Shown piece after piece: positions 28,477 to 35,414 of a stretch of DNA of 41,752 nucleotides. A program made the position numbers and the translations under genes. The notes under the pieces were generated by a model. The model was not told the DNA's origin. It saw only the letters and a program-made list of their open reading frames with translations, and made no database searches. This DNA comes from CAZKXX01 sp964556705 (GTDB lineage Bacteria > Acidobacteriota > Terriglobia > UBA7540), in the NCBI GenBank assembly GCA_964556705.1, contig CAZKXX010000023.1:1-41752 (forward strand), given 5' to 3'. The first letter of the stretch is position 1. Each line of letters begins with the position of its first letter.

Positions 28477-29187
28477 ATGCGCAAGCTGGCCGACCGCCTC
28501 GTTCTGATTACCGGCGCGAACCGCGGCATCGGATTCGCGATTTCGCAGGCGCTGGCGCGCGAGGGCGCGCGCGTGCTGATGGTCGGTCGAAATCGCCGGC
28601 GGGTCGAAGCGGCGGCGAAAAGGGCGGGCGCGCGAGCCGTGCCGCTGGTGGCGGATGTCACGAAGCCTGCGGAGGTTCGCCGGCTCTTCGCGAGGGTCCG
28701 CCGCCGGTTCGGGCGGCTGGACGCGCTGGTGAACAATGCGGGCGTCTTCACCTGCAAACCGTTCGCGCGCACCACGCTGCGCGAGTTCCGGTCAAACCTC
28801 GACGCGAACCTGACTTCGATTTTCCTCTGCACGCAGGCGGCGCTGCCGTTGCTCGAGCGGGGCCGCGACGCGCACGTCGTGAGCGTCCTGTCCATCGCGG
28901 CGCTTCAGGCTTTTCCCAACAACGCCGCCTACTGCGCGGCAAAGTTCGGCGCGCGTGGACTGATGAATGTTCTGCGCGAGGAATTGCGGCCCAAAAAGAT
29001 TCGCGTCACCTCCATCCTGCCCGGCTCGACGGACACGCGCCTGGTGAACGCCTTCGATTTCCCCTTCGACCGGCGCAAGCTCCTCAAGCCGCGCGACGTG
29101 GCGGAGATGGTGGCGGCCGTCCTGACGCGTTCGTCGCACGCTCTGGTGGAAGAAATCGTGATGACGCCGTCGGCGGGCAAACTCTAG
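28477..29187 (+). CDS. NADP-type short-chain dehydrogenase/reductase, possible pterin (sepiapterin-like) reductase
   Basis: 236 residues, classical SDR: TGANRGIG (12-19), NNAG (86-89), Asn111, Ser139, Tyr152-x3-Lys156. Arginines after the second strand (GRNRRR, 38-42) suggest NADPH. Family members reduce many ketones. Placed 84 bases after folE and the two PTPS genes, it is a natural candidate for the sepiapterin reductase or 6-pyruvoyl-tetrahydropterin reductase step, but substrate cannot be read from the fold. No clear ribosome-binding site precedes the ATG, and it may have its own transcript. The alternative is an unrelated 3-oxoacyl-reductase-like SDR. Confidence 0.85.
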   Translation: MRKLADRLVLITGANRGIGFAISQALAREGARVLMVGRNRRRVEAAAKRAGARAVPLVADVTKPAEVRRLFARVRRRFGRLDALVNNAGVFTCKPFARTTLREFRSNLDANLTSIFLCTQAALPLLERGRDAHVVSVLSIAALQAFPNNAAYCAAKFGARGLMNVLREELRPKKIRVTSILPGSTDTRLVNAFDFPFDRRKLLKPRDVAEMVAAVLTRSSHALVEEIVMTPSAGKL

Positions 29188-29214
29188 GGGGGCGGAGACT
29201 CCCGCGCCGGCAAC

Positions 29215-29889
29215 TCAATCCGCTTGTGCCGTTGCGGATTGTTTGCTGCGCCGGGTCTTCTTGGCCTGGGCGGTGGGATCGGGGAGAGCCGGAATTTCCG
29301 ATATGTAATTCCGGATGCGCGCGCGGTCCTCGGGAAAAATTTCCAGAAACTCCACGCCCATGCCCAGGCGCTCGACGACGTAGCAGACTTTCGCCGAGGC
29401 GACGACGATGGGGCCCTGGTCCTCGAGATGGAACCGCACGTTGATGCGCGCGCCGCTCTGCAACGGCTCGCGCGTTTCGATGAACATCCCGCCTTCGCTC
29501 AGGTCGCGGGAGAAGGCCAGCGTCATGCACTCGTCGCAGTAAATCTGCGTGGCGAGCGGCACGCGCGGATGCTGGCGGCGGTCTTTCGTCCGCTGGTGAA
29601 TGAGCCGCAGCAGCCGCTGGTGGTCCGCCGCTTCCAGCGCCGTGAACTGCACACCGGTTCCCTGGCCTTCGATCCTGTAGAGGGAGCGCCCCTGCGCGGT
29701 AATCGCCGCGCCGCGCTTGACGGGACGGAAGCGCAGCGTCATGTCCGTTCCCGGAGGCAGGAGCAGCGGGCGAGTGAGGAACAGTCCGCCGCCCCCCAGA
29801 GTCGAGGCGGTCCCACGGAGAATCTTTCCTTCAGCGAGGACCTCAACCGGAAAGCTGACCGGAATACGCGGGTACTTGCGCGCCGCCAT
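29215..29889 (-). CDS. Protein with two PilZ domains
   Basis: 224 residues from the ATG at 29889 (a GTG 9 bases upstream is an alternative). Two PilZ domains are visible. The first (about 3-95) has RKYPR for RxxxR but TASTLGG in place of (D/N)xSxxG. The second (about 100-195) has RRQHPR and the canonical DLSEGG. PilZ domains bind cyclic di-GMP and change partner activity in motility, polysaccharide export or virulence. The first domain probably binds weakly or not at all; the second looks competent. A basic Lys/Arg-rich tail ends the protein. It converges on the SDR gene and diverges from rpsO. Confidence 0.85.
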   Translation of the reverse strand: MAARKYPRIPVSFPVEVLAEGKILRGTASTLGGGGLFLTRPLLLPPGTDMTLRFRPVKRGAAITAQGRSLYRIEGQGTGVQFTALEAADHQRLLRLIHQRTKDRRQHPRVPLATQIYCDECMTLAFSRDLSEGGMFIETREPLQSGARINVRFHLEDQGPIVVASAKVCYVVERLGMGVEFLEIFPEDRARIRNYISEIPALPDPTAQAKKTRRSKQSATAQAD

Positions 29890-29938
29890 TTTTCCCACGG
29901 TGATGGCCCGAGAGGGCCGGGCGAACCCCTACCCGCTG

Positions 29939-29947
29939 ATTCTAACA
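29939..29947 (-). promoter_or_regulatory. Extended -10 promoter of the double-PilZ gene
   Basis: Minus-strand TGT TAGAAT (TAGAAT at 29939-29944) without a good -35. Start expected near 29932, about 43 bases before the ATG. Confidence 0.4.
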
Positions 29948-30027
29948 CAGCAGGCAAGGGAAGCGAGCCCGCGATGTTCACACTTCGCGCCGGAATTTCT
30001 TCGCTCCGCGCCGCGTCAAATTAGCCT

Positions 30028-30057
30028 TTGCCAATTTCCGCTCCGGCATGCTATTCT
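30028..30057 (+). promoter_or_regulatory. Promoter of rpsO-pnp
   Basis: TTGCCA (30028-30033), 18-base spacer, TATTCT (30052-30057) with an extended TGC before the -10. The start near 30064 gives a leader of about 45 bases before rpsO. Confidence 0.65.
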
Positions 30058-30107
30058 AATTGGCGAGAATAAAAGGGAAAAGTTGTGAGAAGCGAGGAGA
30101 AGGGCGG

Positions 30108-30377
30108 ATGCCATTAACGCCGCAGTCCAAGGCCAATCTGATTGATCAGTACCGGGTTCACCAGAAAGATACGGGTTCACCCGAAGTCCAGATTGCCTTG
30201 CTCAGTGAGAGGATTTCTTACCTGACCGAGCACTTCCGCGAACATCGGAAGGACCACTCGTCGCGCCGCGGCCTGCTGATTATGGTGGGCAAGCGGCGCC
30301 GGCTGCTCGAGTATCTGAAGCGGCGAAATCCGGACCGTTACCGGCAGGTGATCGAGCGCCTGGGCATCCGTAAGTAA
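30108..30377 (+). CDS. rpsO: 30S ribosomal protein S15
   Basis: 89 residues, the standard S15 length, beginning MPLTPQSKANLIDQYRVHQK after a strong GAGGAGAAGGGCGG site. Conserved S15 features are present: DTGSPEVQIALLSERI, LTEHFREHRKDHSSRRGLL and the basic VGKRRRLLEYLK. It binds the central domain of 16S rRNA early in small-subunit assembly. The partner pnp lies downstream on the same strand, the classic rpsO-pnp arrangement. The start chosen excludes an in-frame upstream extension without family support. Confidence 0.98.
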   Translation: MPLTPQSKANLIDQYRVHQKDTGSPEVQIALLSERISYLTEHFREHRKDHSSRRGLLIMVGKRRRLLEYLKRRNPDRYRQVIERLGIRK

Positions 30378-30559
30378 CCCTGTTGTGACCCGAAGTTCCT
30401 GTACTCTGGAAGAGGACCAATCCAGCTACCCCGGCCACCCGGACGCGGAGCTTGCGCGTTTTTCGGGAGGCCCGCCCGATCAAGCGGGAAAGGGTCGCGG
30501 GTCAGGACTTCCGTCCCCCACCATCGCAGCTTCACCCATCAGCCATGTCGAGATTCCCG

Positions 30560-30579
30560 CCGCCTCCCGCCGGAGGCGG
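30560..30579 (+). other. GC-rich hairpin in the pnp leader
   Basis: CCGCCTC-CCGCCG-GAGGCGG, a perfect 7-bp stem with a 6-base loop (30560-30566 / 30573-30579), lies in the 287-base rpsO-pnp spacer about 85 bases before the pnp start. In enterobacteria a leader hairpin is processed by RNase III for pnp autoregulation; a similar role here is inference. Confidence 0.4.
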
Positions 30580-30664
30580 ACCCGGCCCTCTGCCGGCGTT
30601 CGCGCTCCGGCCCTCGAACCGGCGGCCCGGGATCGCGGGCTTATGACGCTACGGAGGAATTCCA

Positions 30665-32785
30665 TTGCCACAGATTAGTATTCCCCTCGGTTCCGGTACC
30701 TTGACCATTGAATGCGGCAAGCTGGCCAAACAGGCCAACGGCGCCGCCTACGTTCGTTTCGGAGATACGGTGGTGCTGGCTACGGCCTGCACGGCCGAGC
30801 CGCGAGAAGGGATCGATTTTCTCCCCCTCACGGTGGACTACCGCGAGTACAACTACGCGGCGGGAAAAATTCCCGGCGGCTTCTTCAAACGCGAAGGCCG
30901 TCCGACGGAAAAAGAAATCCTCACCAGCCGCCTCATTGACCGTCCCGTGCGGCCGCTGTTTCCGGAAGGCTATCACGACGAAACGCAGGTCATCGCGCTC
31001 GTGCTCTCCGCCGACACGGACAACAACCCCGACGTCGTCGGGCTGGTGGCGGGCGCGGCCGCGCTCTACCTTTCCGACATCCCCTTCCTCGAACCGCTCG
31101 CCGCGGTGCGCGTGGGCCTGGTGGACGGCCGGCTCGTTGCCAACCCCACCTACGCCGAAACCGAAAAAAGCCTGCTCAACCTCGTGGTCGCCGGCACCGA
31201 GCGCGGGATCGCGATGGTGGAAGCGGGCGCCAGGGAAGTTTCCGAGGCGACGGTGATTGACGCCATCGAGTTCGGCCACGGCGAGATCAAGAAGATTATC
31301 GCCGCCGAAAAACAGCTCTTCGCCGAGCTGGGGCTCAAGAAGCGCGAAGTCACGCCGCCCGCGCACGACGAAGCTTTCTACGAAGAAACGCGCAAGAAAG
31401 TCGGCGAGGCGCTCTACGAAGCGATGGACACCGCGAAGTATCCGAAGCTCGAGAGCTACAAGAAGATTTCCGAGCTGCGCAAAGGTTACGTCGAGAGCTT
31501 TCCGGAAGAGGACGAAGAAAAGCGCCGCGCCGCGGCCCATTACTTCGACCTGCTGCACGAACGCATCTTCCGCGACGAAGTCCTTGTCAAGCGGCGCCGG
31601 CTCGACGCGCGGGCGTTCGACGAAGTCCGCGCCATCACCTGCGAAGTCGGCCTGCTTCCTCGCACGCACGGCTCGGCGCTCTTCACCCGCGGCGAGACGC
31701 AGGCGCTGGTCACCGCCACGCTCGGCACCAAGGAAGACCAGCAGCGGCTCGACGTCCTGGAAGGCGAGTCGTTCAAACGCTTCATGCTCCACTACAACTT
31801 CCCGCCCTTCAGCGTGGGCGAAGTGAAATTCCTGCGCGGGCCGGGCCGGCGCGAAATCGGCCACGGCGCGCTCGCCGAGCGGGCGCTCGCCGCCGTCATC
31901 CCGCCCGAAGACATTTTCCCGTACACCATCCGCGTGGTCAGCGACATCCTGGAATCGAACGGGTCGAGCTCGATGGCCACCGTCTGCGGCGGATGCCTGG
32001 CGCTGATGGACGCCGGAGCGCCCGTCAAAGCGCCGGTGGGCGGCATTGCGATGGGTCTGGTGAAGGAAGGCGACCGCTACGCCATCCTCACCGATATCGC
32101 CGGCGCCGAGGACCATTACGGCGACATGGACTTCAAAGTGGCCGGCACGAAGGAAGGCATCACGGCGCTTCAGATGGATATCAAGGTCTCGGGCATCACG
32201 GCGAAGGTCATGTCGGAAGCGCTGGAGCAGGCGAAAGCCGGCCGGCTGCATGTGCTCTCCAAGATGACGGAGACGCTGCCCGAACCCCGCACCACCATTT
32301 CGGCCTACGCGCCGCGCATCTTCACCCTCCAGATCAATCGCTCGAAGATCGGCGAACTGATCGGGCCGGGCGGCAAGGTGATCCGCGGCATCGTCGAGCA
32401 GACGGGCGCGAAAATTGACGTCGAGGACGACGGGCGCGTCAACGTCGCCGCCGTGGACCAGGCCGCCGCCGATAAGGCCATCAAGATGATCAAAGATTTG
32501 ATGGCCGAAGCCGAGGTGGGGAAGACCTATCTCGGCAAAGTCGTGCGGCTCGCCGATTTCGGCGCCTTCGTCGAAATCTTTCCGGGCACCGACGGCCTGC
32601 TGCACATCAGCGAAGTCGCCGAACACCGCATCCGCGATATCCGCGACGAGCTGAAGGAGGGCGACCAGCTCCTCGTCAAAGTGATTTCCGTCGAGGGCAA
32701 CAAGGTCCGCCTCAGCCGCAAGGCCGTGCTGCGCGACCAGCGGCAGAAAGCCGGCGCCAAACACGAACAGCCGGAGCGGAAGTAA
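30665..32785 (+). CDS. pnp: Polyribonucleotide nucleotidyltransferase (PNPase)
   Basis: 706 residues, typical length. It has two RNase PH domains (about 1-215 and 310-545) joined by a helical segment, and catalytic-region motifs such as LPRTHGSALFTRGETQAL and the metal-binding acidic stretch EDHYGDMDFKVAGT. A KH domain with GPGGKVIRGI and an S1 domain (GKVVRLADFGAFVEIFPG) follow, then a basic tail. PNPase degrades RNA 3' to 5' phosphorolytically in the cytoplasm and is often part of an RNA degradosome. The start is a TTG at 30665 with GGAGG 6 bases upstream; a rare start may keep expression low and fits autoregulation. It follows rpsO. Confidence 0.97.
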   Translation: MPQISIPLGSGTLTIECGKLAKQANGAAYVRFGDTVVLATACTAEPREGIDFLPLTVDYREYNYAAGKIPGGFFKREGRPTEKEILTSRLIDRPVRPLFPEGYHDETQVIALVLSADTDNNPDVVGLVAGAAALYLSDIPFLEPLAAVRVGLVDGRLVANPTYAETEKSLLNLVVAGTERGIAMVEAGAREVSEATVIDAIEFGHGEIKKIIAAEKQLFAELGLKKREVTPPAHDEAFYEETRKKVGEALYEAMDTAKYPKLESYKKISELRKGYVESFPEEDEEKRRAAAHYFDLLHERIFRDEVLVKRRRLDARAFDEVRAITCEVGLLPRTHGSALFTRGETQALVTATLGTKEDQQRLDVLEGESFKRFMLHYNFPPFSVGEVKFLRGPGRREIGHGALAERALAAVIPPEDIFPYTIRVVSDILESNGSSSMATVCGGCLALMDAGAPVKAPVGGIAMGLVKEGDRYAILTDIAGAEDHYGDMDFKVAGTKEGITALQMDIKVSGITAKVMSEALEQAKAGRLHVLSKMTETLPEPRTTISAYAPRIFTLQINRSKIGELIGPGGKVIRGIVEQTGAKIDVEDDGRVNVAAVDQAAADKAIKMIKDLMAEAEVGKTYLGKVVRLADFGAFVEIFPGTDGLLHISEVAEHRIRDIRDELKEGDQLLVKVISVEGNKVRLSRKAVLRDQRQKAGAKHEQPERK

Positions 32786-32806
32786 GCGCCGTCCCGGAAA
32801 CCGCTT

Positions 32807-33012
32807 TCACCACAGAGACACGGAGTCACAGAGGAAAGTGAGTTGAGGCCGGAGGCCAGCCGCTGACTGCGGTTGACTCCGGCCTTGGTGTTTGTGAGCT
32901 TCCGTGGCGAGATCGTATCCCGGCGAGTTTGAACTTTGCATCGGCGATAGGAATTCCCGCGCTCCGGGCCCGCCTCGCGCGCTTCTCGGCGTCCTCGGCG
33001 TCTCTGCGGTGA
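32807..33012. repeat. 206-bp intergenic element with inverted ends
   Basis: The left end TCACCACAGAGAC (32807-32819) and right end GTCTCTGCGGTGA (33000-33012) are inverted copies matching at 12 of 13 positions. Both ends continue with similar CACGGAG / CGTCCTCGGCG periodic sequence. The interior has no gene; it holds a GGCCGGAGGCC / CTCCGGCC palindromic patch. CACAGAGACACGGAG-like sequences are known as widespread intergenic repeats in several phyla. This looks like a non-coding MITE-like unit just after pnp. Confidence 0.6.
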
Positions 33013-33219
33013 GACTTTCTGTTCCCGCGCGAGCGCCGCCCCAAAGCTCGACCTCTGAGAGGCTACATCATAGGCTATCGTAATGATCGGAAAAGGGGCA
33101 ACAAGCGAGCGGGGCGGGTGGCCCCCCGGAATCCGGCCGGAGCCGCGCGAAGATGTTCGTCTTCGGGCGACCGGCCCGCCCCATCGGCGATCCTCAATCA
33201 TCAATTTTCAATCTTCCAT
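33013..33219. other. Intergenic stretch with a short AT-rich repeated patch
   Basis: No gene is supported. GC-rich sequence up to about 33190 is followed by an abrupt AT-rich patch of imperfect TCAATCATCAATTTTCAATC units (about 33195-33223), which runs into the 3' end of the dehydrogenase gene. It may be a second repeat family. No clear terminator is seen. Confidence 0.45.
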
Positions 33220-34323
33220 TCAGTACCCGCGTCGCTTGTCCACGACGTTCAGCAGCGGCAGTCCGGTGAGATAGCGCCGCACATTTTCACCGAACAAAGC
33301 CATCTGGCGGGCCGGCGTGCGCGGCGTCCAGCCCGAGGTGTGTCCGGTGATCAGGACGTTGCCCGCGGCCCACAGCGGGTCGTCGGAAGGCAGCGGCTCG
33401 AGGTGCGCGACGTCGAGCCCGGCGCCGGCGATCCAGCCCTCCTGGAGCGCGCGCACCAGCGCCGGCGGGTCCACCAGTTTGCCGCGCGAAACGTTGATGA
33501 AGAGCGCCGAGCTTTTCATGGCGCGGAAGACCGTTTCGTTGAACATCTTCTCCGTCTGGCGCGTGTGCGGCGCGGCGCTCACCAGAAAATCCACCTGCGG
33601 GACCATGGTCATCAGCCAGTCCGGCGAGTGGAGTTCGGCGACGAACTGCGGCTTGGGCAGCGGCTTCGGGTCCACGGCGAGGACCTTCATTCCGAAGCCG
33701 TAGTGGGCGCGGCAGGCGGTCTCGGTGCCGATGCCGCCCAGGCCGACGATGCCCATCGTCAGCCCGCTGATATCGAAGAGGCCCTCGGCGCGGTCCCAGC
33801 GCCGTTCGCGGGTGGAAATAGCGTACCGGTTCAGGCCGCGCGCCAGTGCCAGGATCAGCCCGATCACGGTTTCGGAAATCGCCGGCGCGTAAACGCGCGC
33901 CATGTTGGTGAGGACGACGGGGCTTTCCACCAGTTCGGGCGAGAGGATGCCTTCGACGCCAGCGGCGGTGTATTGAATCCAGCACAGTTGCTTCGCCGCG
34001 GCAAAGTCTTCGCGCGAGAAGTGGCCATAAACGACCTGCGCGTCGGCGATTTCGCGACGGAATTCTTCTCCGGAGTCGCAGAGGCGAAGCTGCACGTTCG
34101 GCCCCACGGCGCGGAGCTGTTCCTGATGGCCTTCGGCCAGGTTGACCTGAGTCACGATTTTGACGGTTCCAGCGGCGGGGCCGGGCGCGGCCAGCGGATA
34201 CGGTTCGACCGTGACGGGCGAACCGGGCCGGGCCGTCAGCGGGAGCGTGGCGAGAGCAGCTCCGGTCGAGCCCGCGGCCACGTTTTTCAGAAAGCGTCGT
34301 CGAGAGAAGCCGTCGTTCAACAT
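33220..34323 (-). CDS. Tat-exported D-isomer-specific 2-hydroxyacid dehydrogenase
   Basis: 367 residues from the ATG at 34323 with GGAGGG in front. A twin-arginine signal (SRRRFLK, 7-13) precedes a complete D-2-hydroxyacid dehydrogenase: Rossmann GLGGIG (194-199), Asp218 after the second strand (NAD preference), and the catalytic Arg280 (NVSRGK), Glu309 and His328 (GHTSG) in correct order. It should reduce 2-oxoacids or oxidise D-2-hydroxyacids. Export is unusual because NAD(H) is cytoplasmic; Tat export would permit a folded enzyme with tightly bound cofactor. It diverges from the STAS gene. Other hydroxy-acid enzymes in the window are at 18828-21449. Confidence 0.87.
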   Translation of the reverse strand: MLNDGFSRRRFLKNVAAGSTGAALATLPLTARPGSPVTVEPYPLAAPGPAAGTVKIVTQVNLAEGHQEQLRAVGPNVQLRLCDSGEEFRREIADAQVVYGHFSREDFAAAKQLCWIQYTAAGVEGILSPELVESPVVLTNMARVYAPAISETVIGLILALARGLNRYAISTRERRWDRAEGLFDISGLTMGIVGLGGIGTETACRAHYGFGMKVLAVDPKPLPKPQFVAELHSPDWLMTMVPQVDFLVSAAPHTRQTEKMFNETVFRAMKSSALFINVSRGKLVDPPALVRALQEGWIAGAGLDVAHLEPLPSDDPLWAAGNVLITGHTSGWTPRTPARQMALFGENVRRYLTGLPLLNVVDKRRGY

Positions 34324-34351
34324 TTCAGCCCTCCGTGCGGGGATGCGCGGG

Positions 34352-34360
34352 AGTCTAGCA
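34352..34360 (-). promoter_or_regulatory. Extended -10 promoter of the 2-hydroxyacid dehydrogenase gene
   Basis: Minus-strand TGC TAGACT (TAGACT at 34352-34357), about 28 bases before the ATG; no convincing -35. Confidence 0.4.
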
Positions 34361-34392
34361 CGCGAGCGGCGGGCCGGCTACTCGCCAGGCGC

Positions 34393-34422
34393 TTCGCCCC
34401 GCGCCTCGCTCCGTGTTACGAT
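34393..34422 (+). promoter_or_regulatory. Predicted promoter of the STAS gene
   Basis: A weak TTCGCC (34393-34398), 18-base spacer and TACGAT (34417-34422) with an extended TGT before the -10. Confidence 0.4.
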
Positions 34423-34509
34423 GGCAGGCTTCAGCGAGACCCATCTGTTGACGGCATGGCGGCGCGCCGCGCCCACCGCGCGGTGTTCGAGCGGACCGGG
34501 GAAGGGCTC

Positions 34510-34857
34510 ATGCGTCTCTTCATTGTCGAGAAGCTGGTGAACGGGGTCATCGTGCTCGAGCTGCGCGGGCGACTCACGCTCGGGCAGGAGACGGAAGCGT
34601 TTCGCGAAAAGATCCGCCGACTGACGGAGACGGGCTACACACGAATTGTCGTGGACCTGGGCGAAGTGACTTACATCGACAGCGTGGGGCTCTCGACGTT
34701 CGTCGGCGCTTACGCCACGGTGCGCAAGGCGGGCGGGAGCCTGAAACTCGCCAGCCTCACGAAGCGCGTGCGCGACCTGATCCAGATCACGCGGCTGAGC
34801 ATGGTTTTTGAGGTGTACGACAGCACGAAGGCGGCGCTGAAATCGTTCCAGAGCTGA
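34510..34857 (+). CDS. STAS-domain anti-sigma-factor antagonist (SpoIIAA/RsbV-like)
   Basis: 115 residues from the ATG at 34510 behind GGGGAAGGG. It is a single STAS domain: strand-rich LFIVEKLVNGVIVLELRGRL, helix, then VVDLGEVTYIDSVGLS with the phosphorylatable Ser58 after Asp57, and TRLSMVFEVYDSTKAAL at the end. Such proteins bind and release anti-sigma kinases in partner-switching cascades controlling stress or development. No RsbW-type kinase or sigma factor is in the window, so partners are encoded elsewhere. An in-frame GTG 27 bases upstream is an alternative start. Confidence 0.88.
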   Translation: MRLFIVEKLVNGVIVLELRGRLTLGQETEAFREKIRRLTETGYTRIVVDLGEVTYIDSVGLSTFVGAYATVRKAGGSLKLASLTKRVRDLIQITRLSMVFEVYDSTKAALKSFQS

Positions 34858-34915
34858 AGCGGCGCGCGTGACAAAAAGTCTTTGTTCGGCGCCGGTCGCG
34901 TCGCGGCTTGTTGTT

Positions 34916-34944
34916 TTGACAAACGCCATCGGGGCTGCTAGAGT
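34916..34944 (+). promoter_or_regulatory. Strong promoter of the cold-shock gene
   Basis: Perfect TTGACA (34916-34921), ideal 17-base spacer, TAGAGT (34939-34944) with an extended TGC. The start near 34951 leaves a leader of about 90 bases, as is common for cold-shock mRNAs. Confidence 0.7.
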
Positions 34945-35039
34945 GGCGCGCATTGAGAGGTGAGGCTTCTTCCCTGGCCGCCGCCCAGAAGGAGTGACCT
35001 TCGAAGTTCCTCCCCCACTAAGATCGCCCGAGGTTTGCC

Positions 35040-35243
35040 ATGCAAGGCACCATCAAGCGTGTAATCCGGGATCGCGGTTTCGGGTTTATTCGGACGTCTG
35101 ACGGGCAGGAAGTTTTTTTCCACCGCAGCAGCCTGCAACAGCTCAGCTTCGACGGTTTGAAAGAAGGGGAGACCGTGGAGTTTGAGGTCGAGCAGGGCGA
35201 AAAAGGCCCGCGGGCCGCGAACGTTCGTCCGGGAAAAGCGTAA
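35040..35243 (+). CDS. Cold-shock-domain protein (CspA family)
   Basis: 67 residues, one cold-shock domain. It begins MQGTIKRVIRDRGFGFIRTS with RNP1-type GFGFI and RNP2-type VFFH (EVFFHRSSL), and closes with EGETVEFEVEQGEKGPRAANV. It binds single-stranded RNA and DNA and melts mRNA structure. GAGG stands 7 bases before the ATG. The leader and near-consensus promoter suggest high and post-transcriptionally regulated expression. Monocistronic; converges on the DUF4038 gene. Confidence 0.95.
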   Translation: MQGTIKRVIRDRGFGFIRTSDGQEVFFHRSSLQQLSFDGLKEGETVEFEVEQGEKGPRAANVRPGKA

Positions 35244-35414
35244 GTGTCGGATTCGTCGAGCGCCCGCCTCTTTTTCCCCTTTCCAGCGTCCACGCGCCCA
35301 CCCCGACGTTGAGACTGGAAAGCAGCGCCGCCGGCGGCTCGGAGAGGCGACTCCGGGTCGAAAGTGGAAGTGTGTCGTCTCGCGCCGCGGAAACTGACTC
35401 TGTGCGCCGGCCGG

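Noticed and set aside
30641..32764. 707-codon open frame antisense to pnp
   Set aside because: It mirrors the codon bias of a GC-rich gene on the other strand; no family features, no start signals, and pnp is certain.
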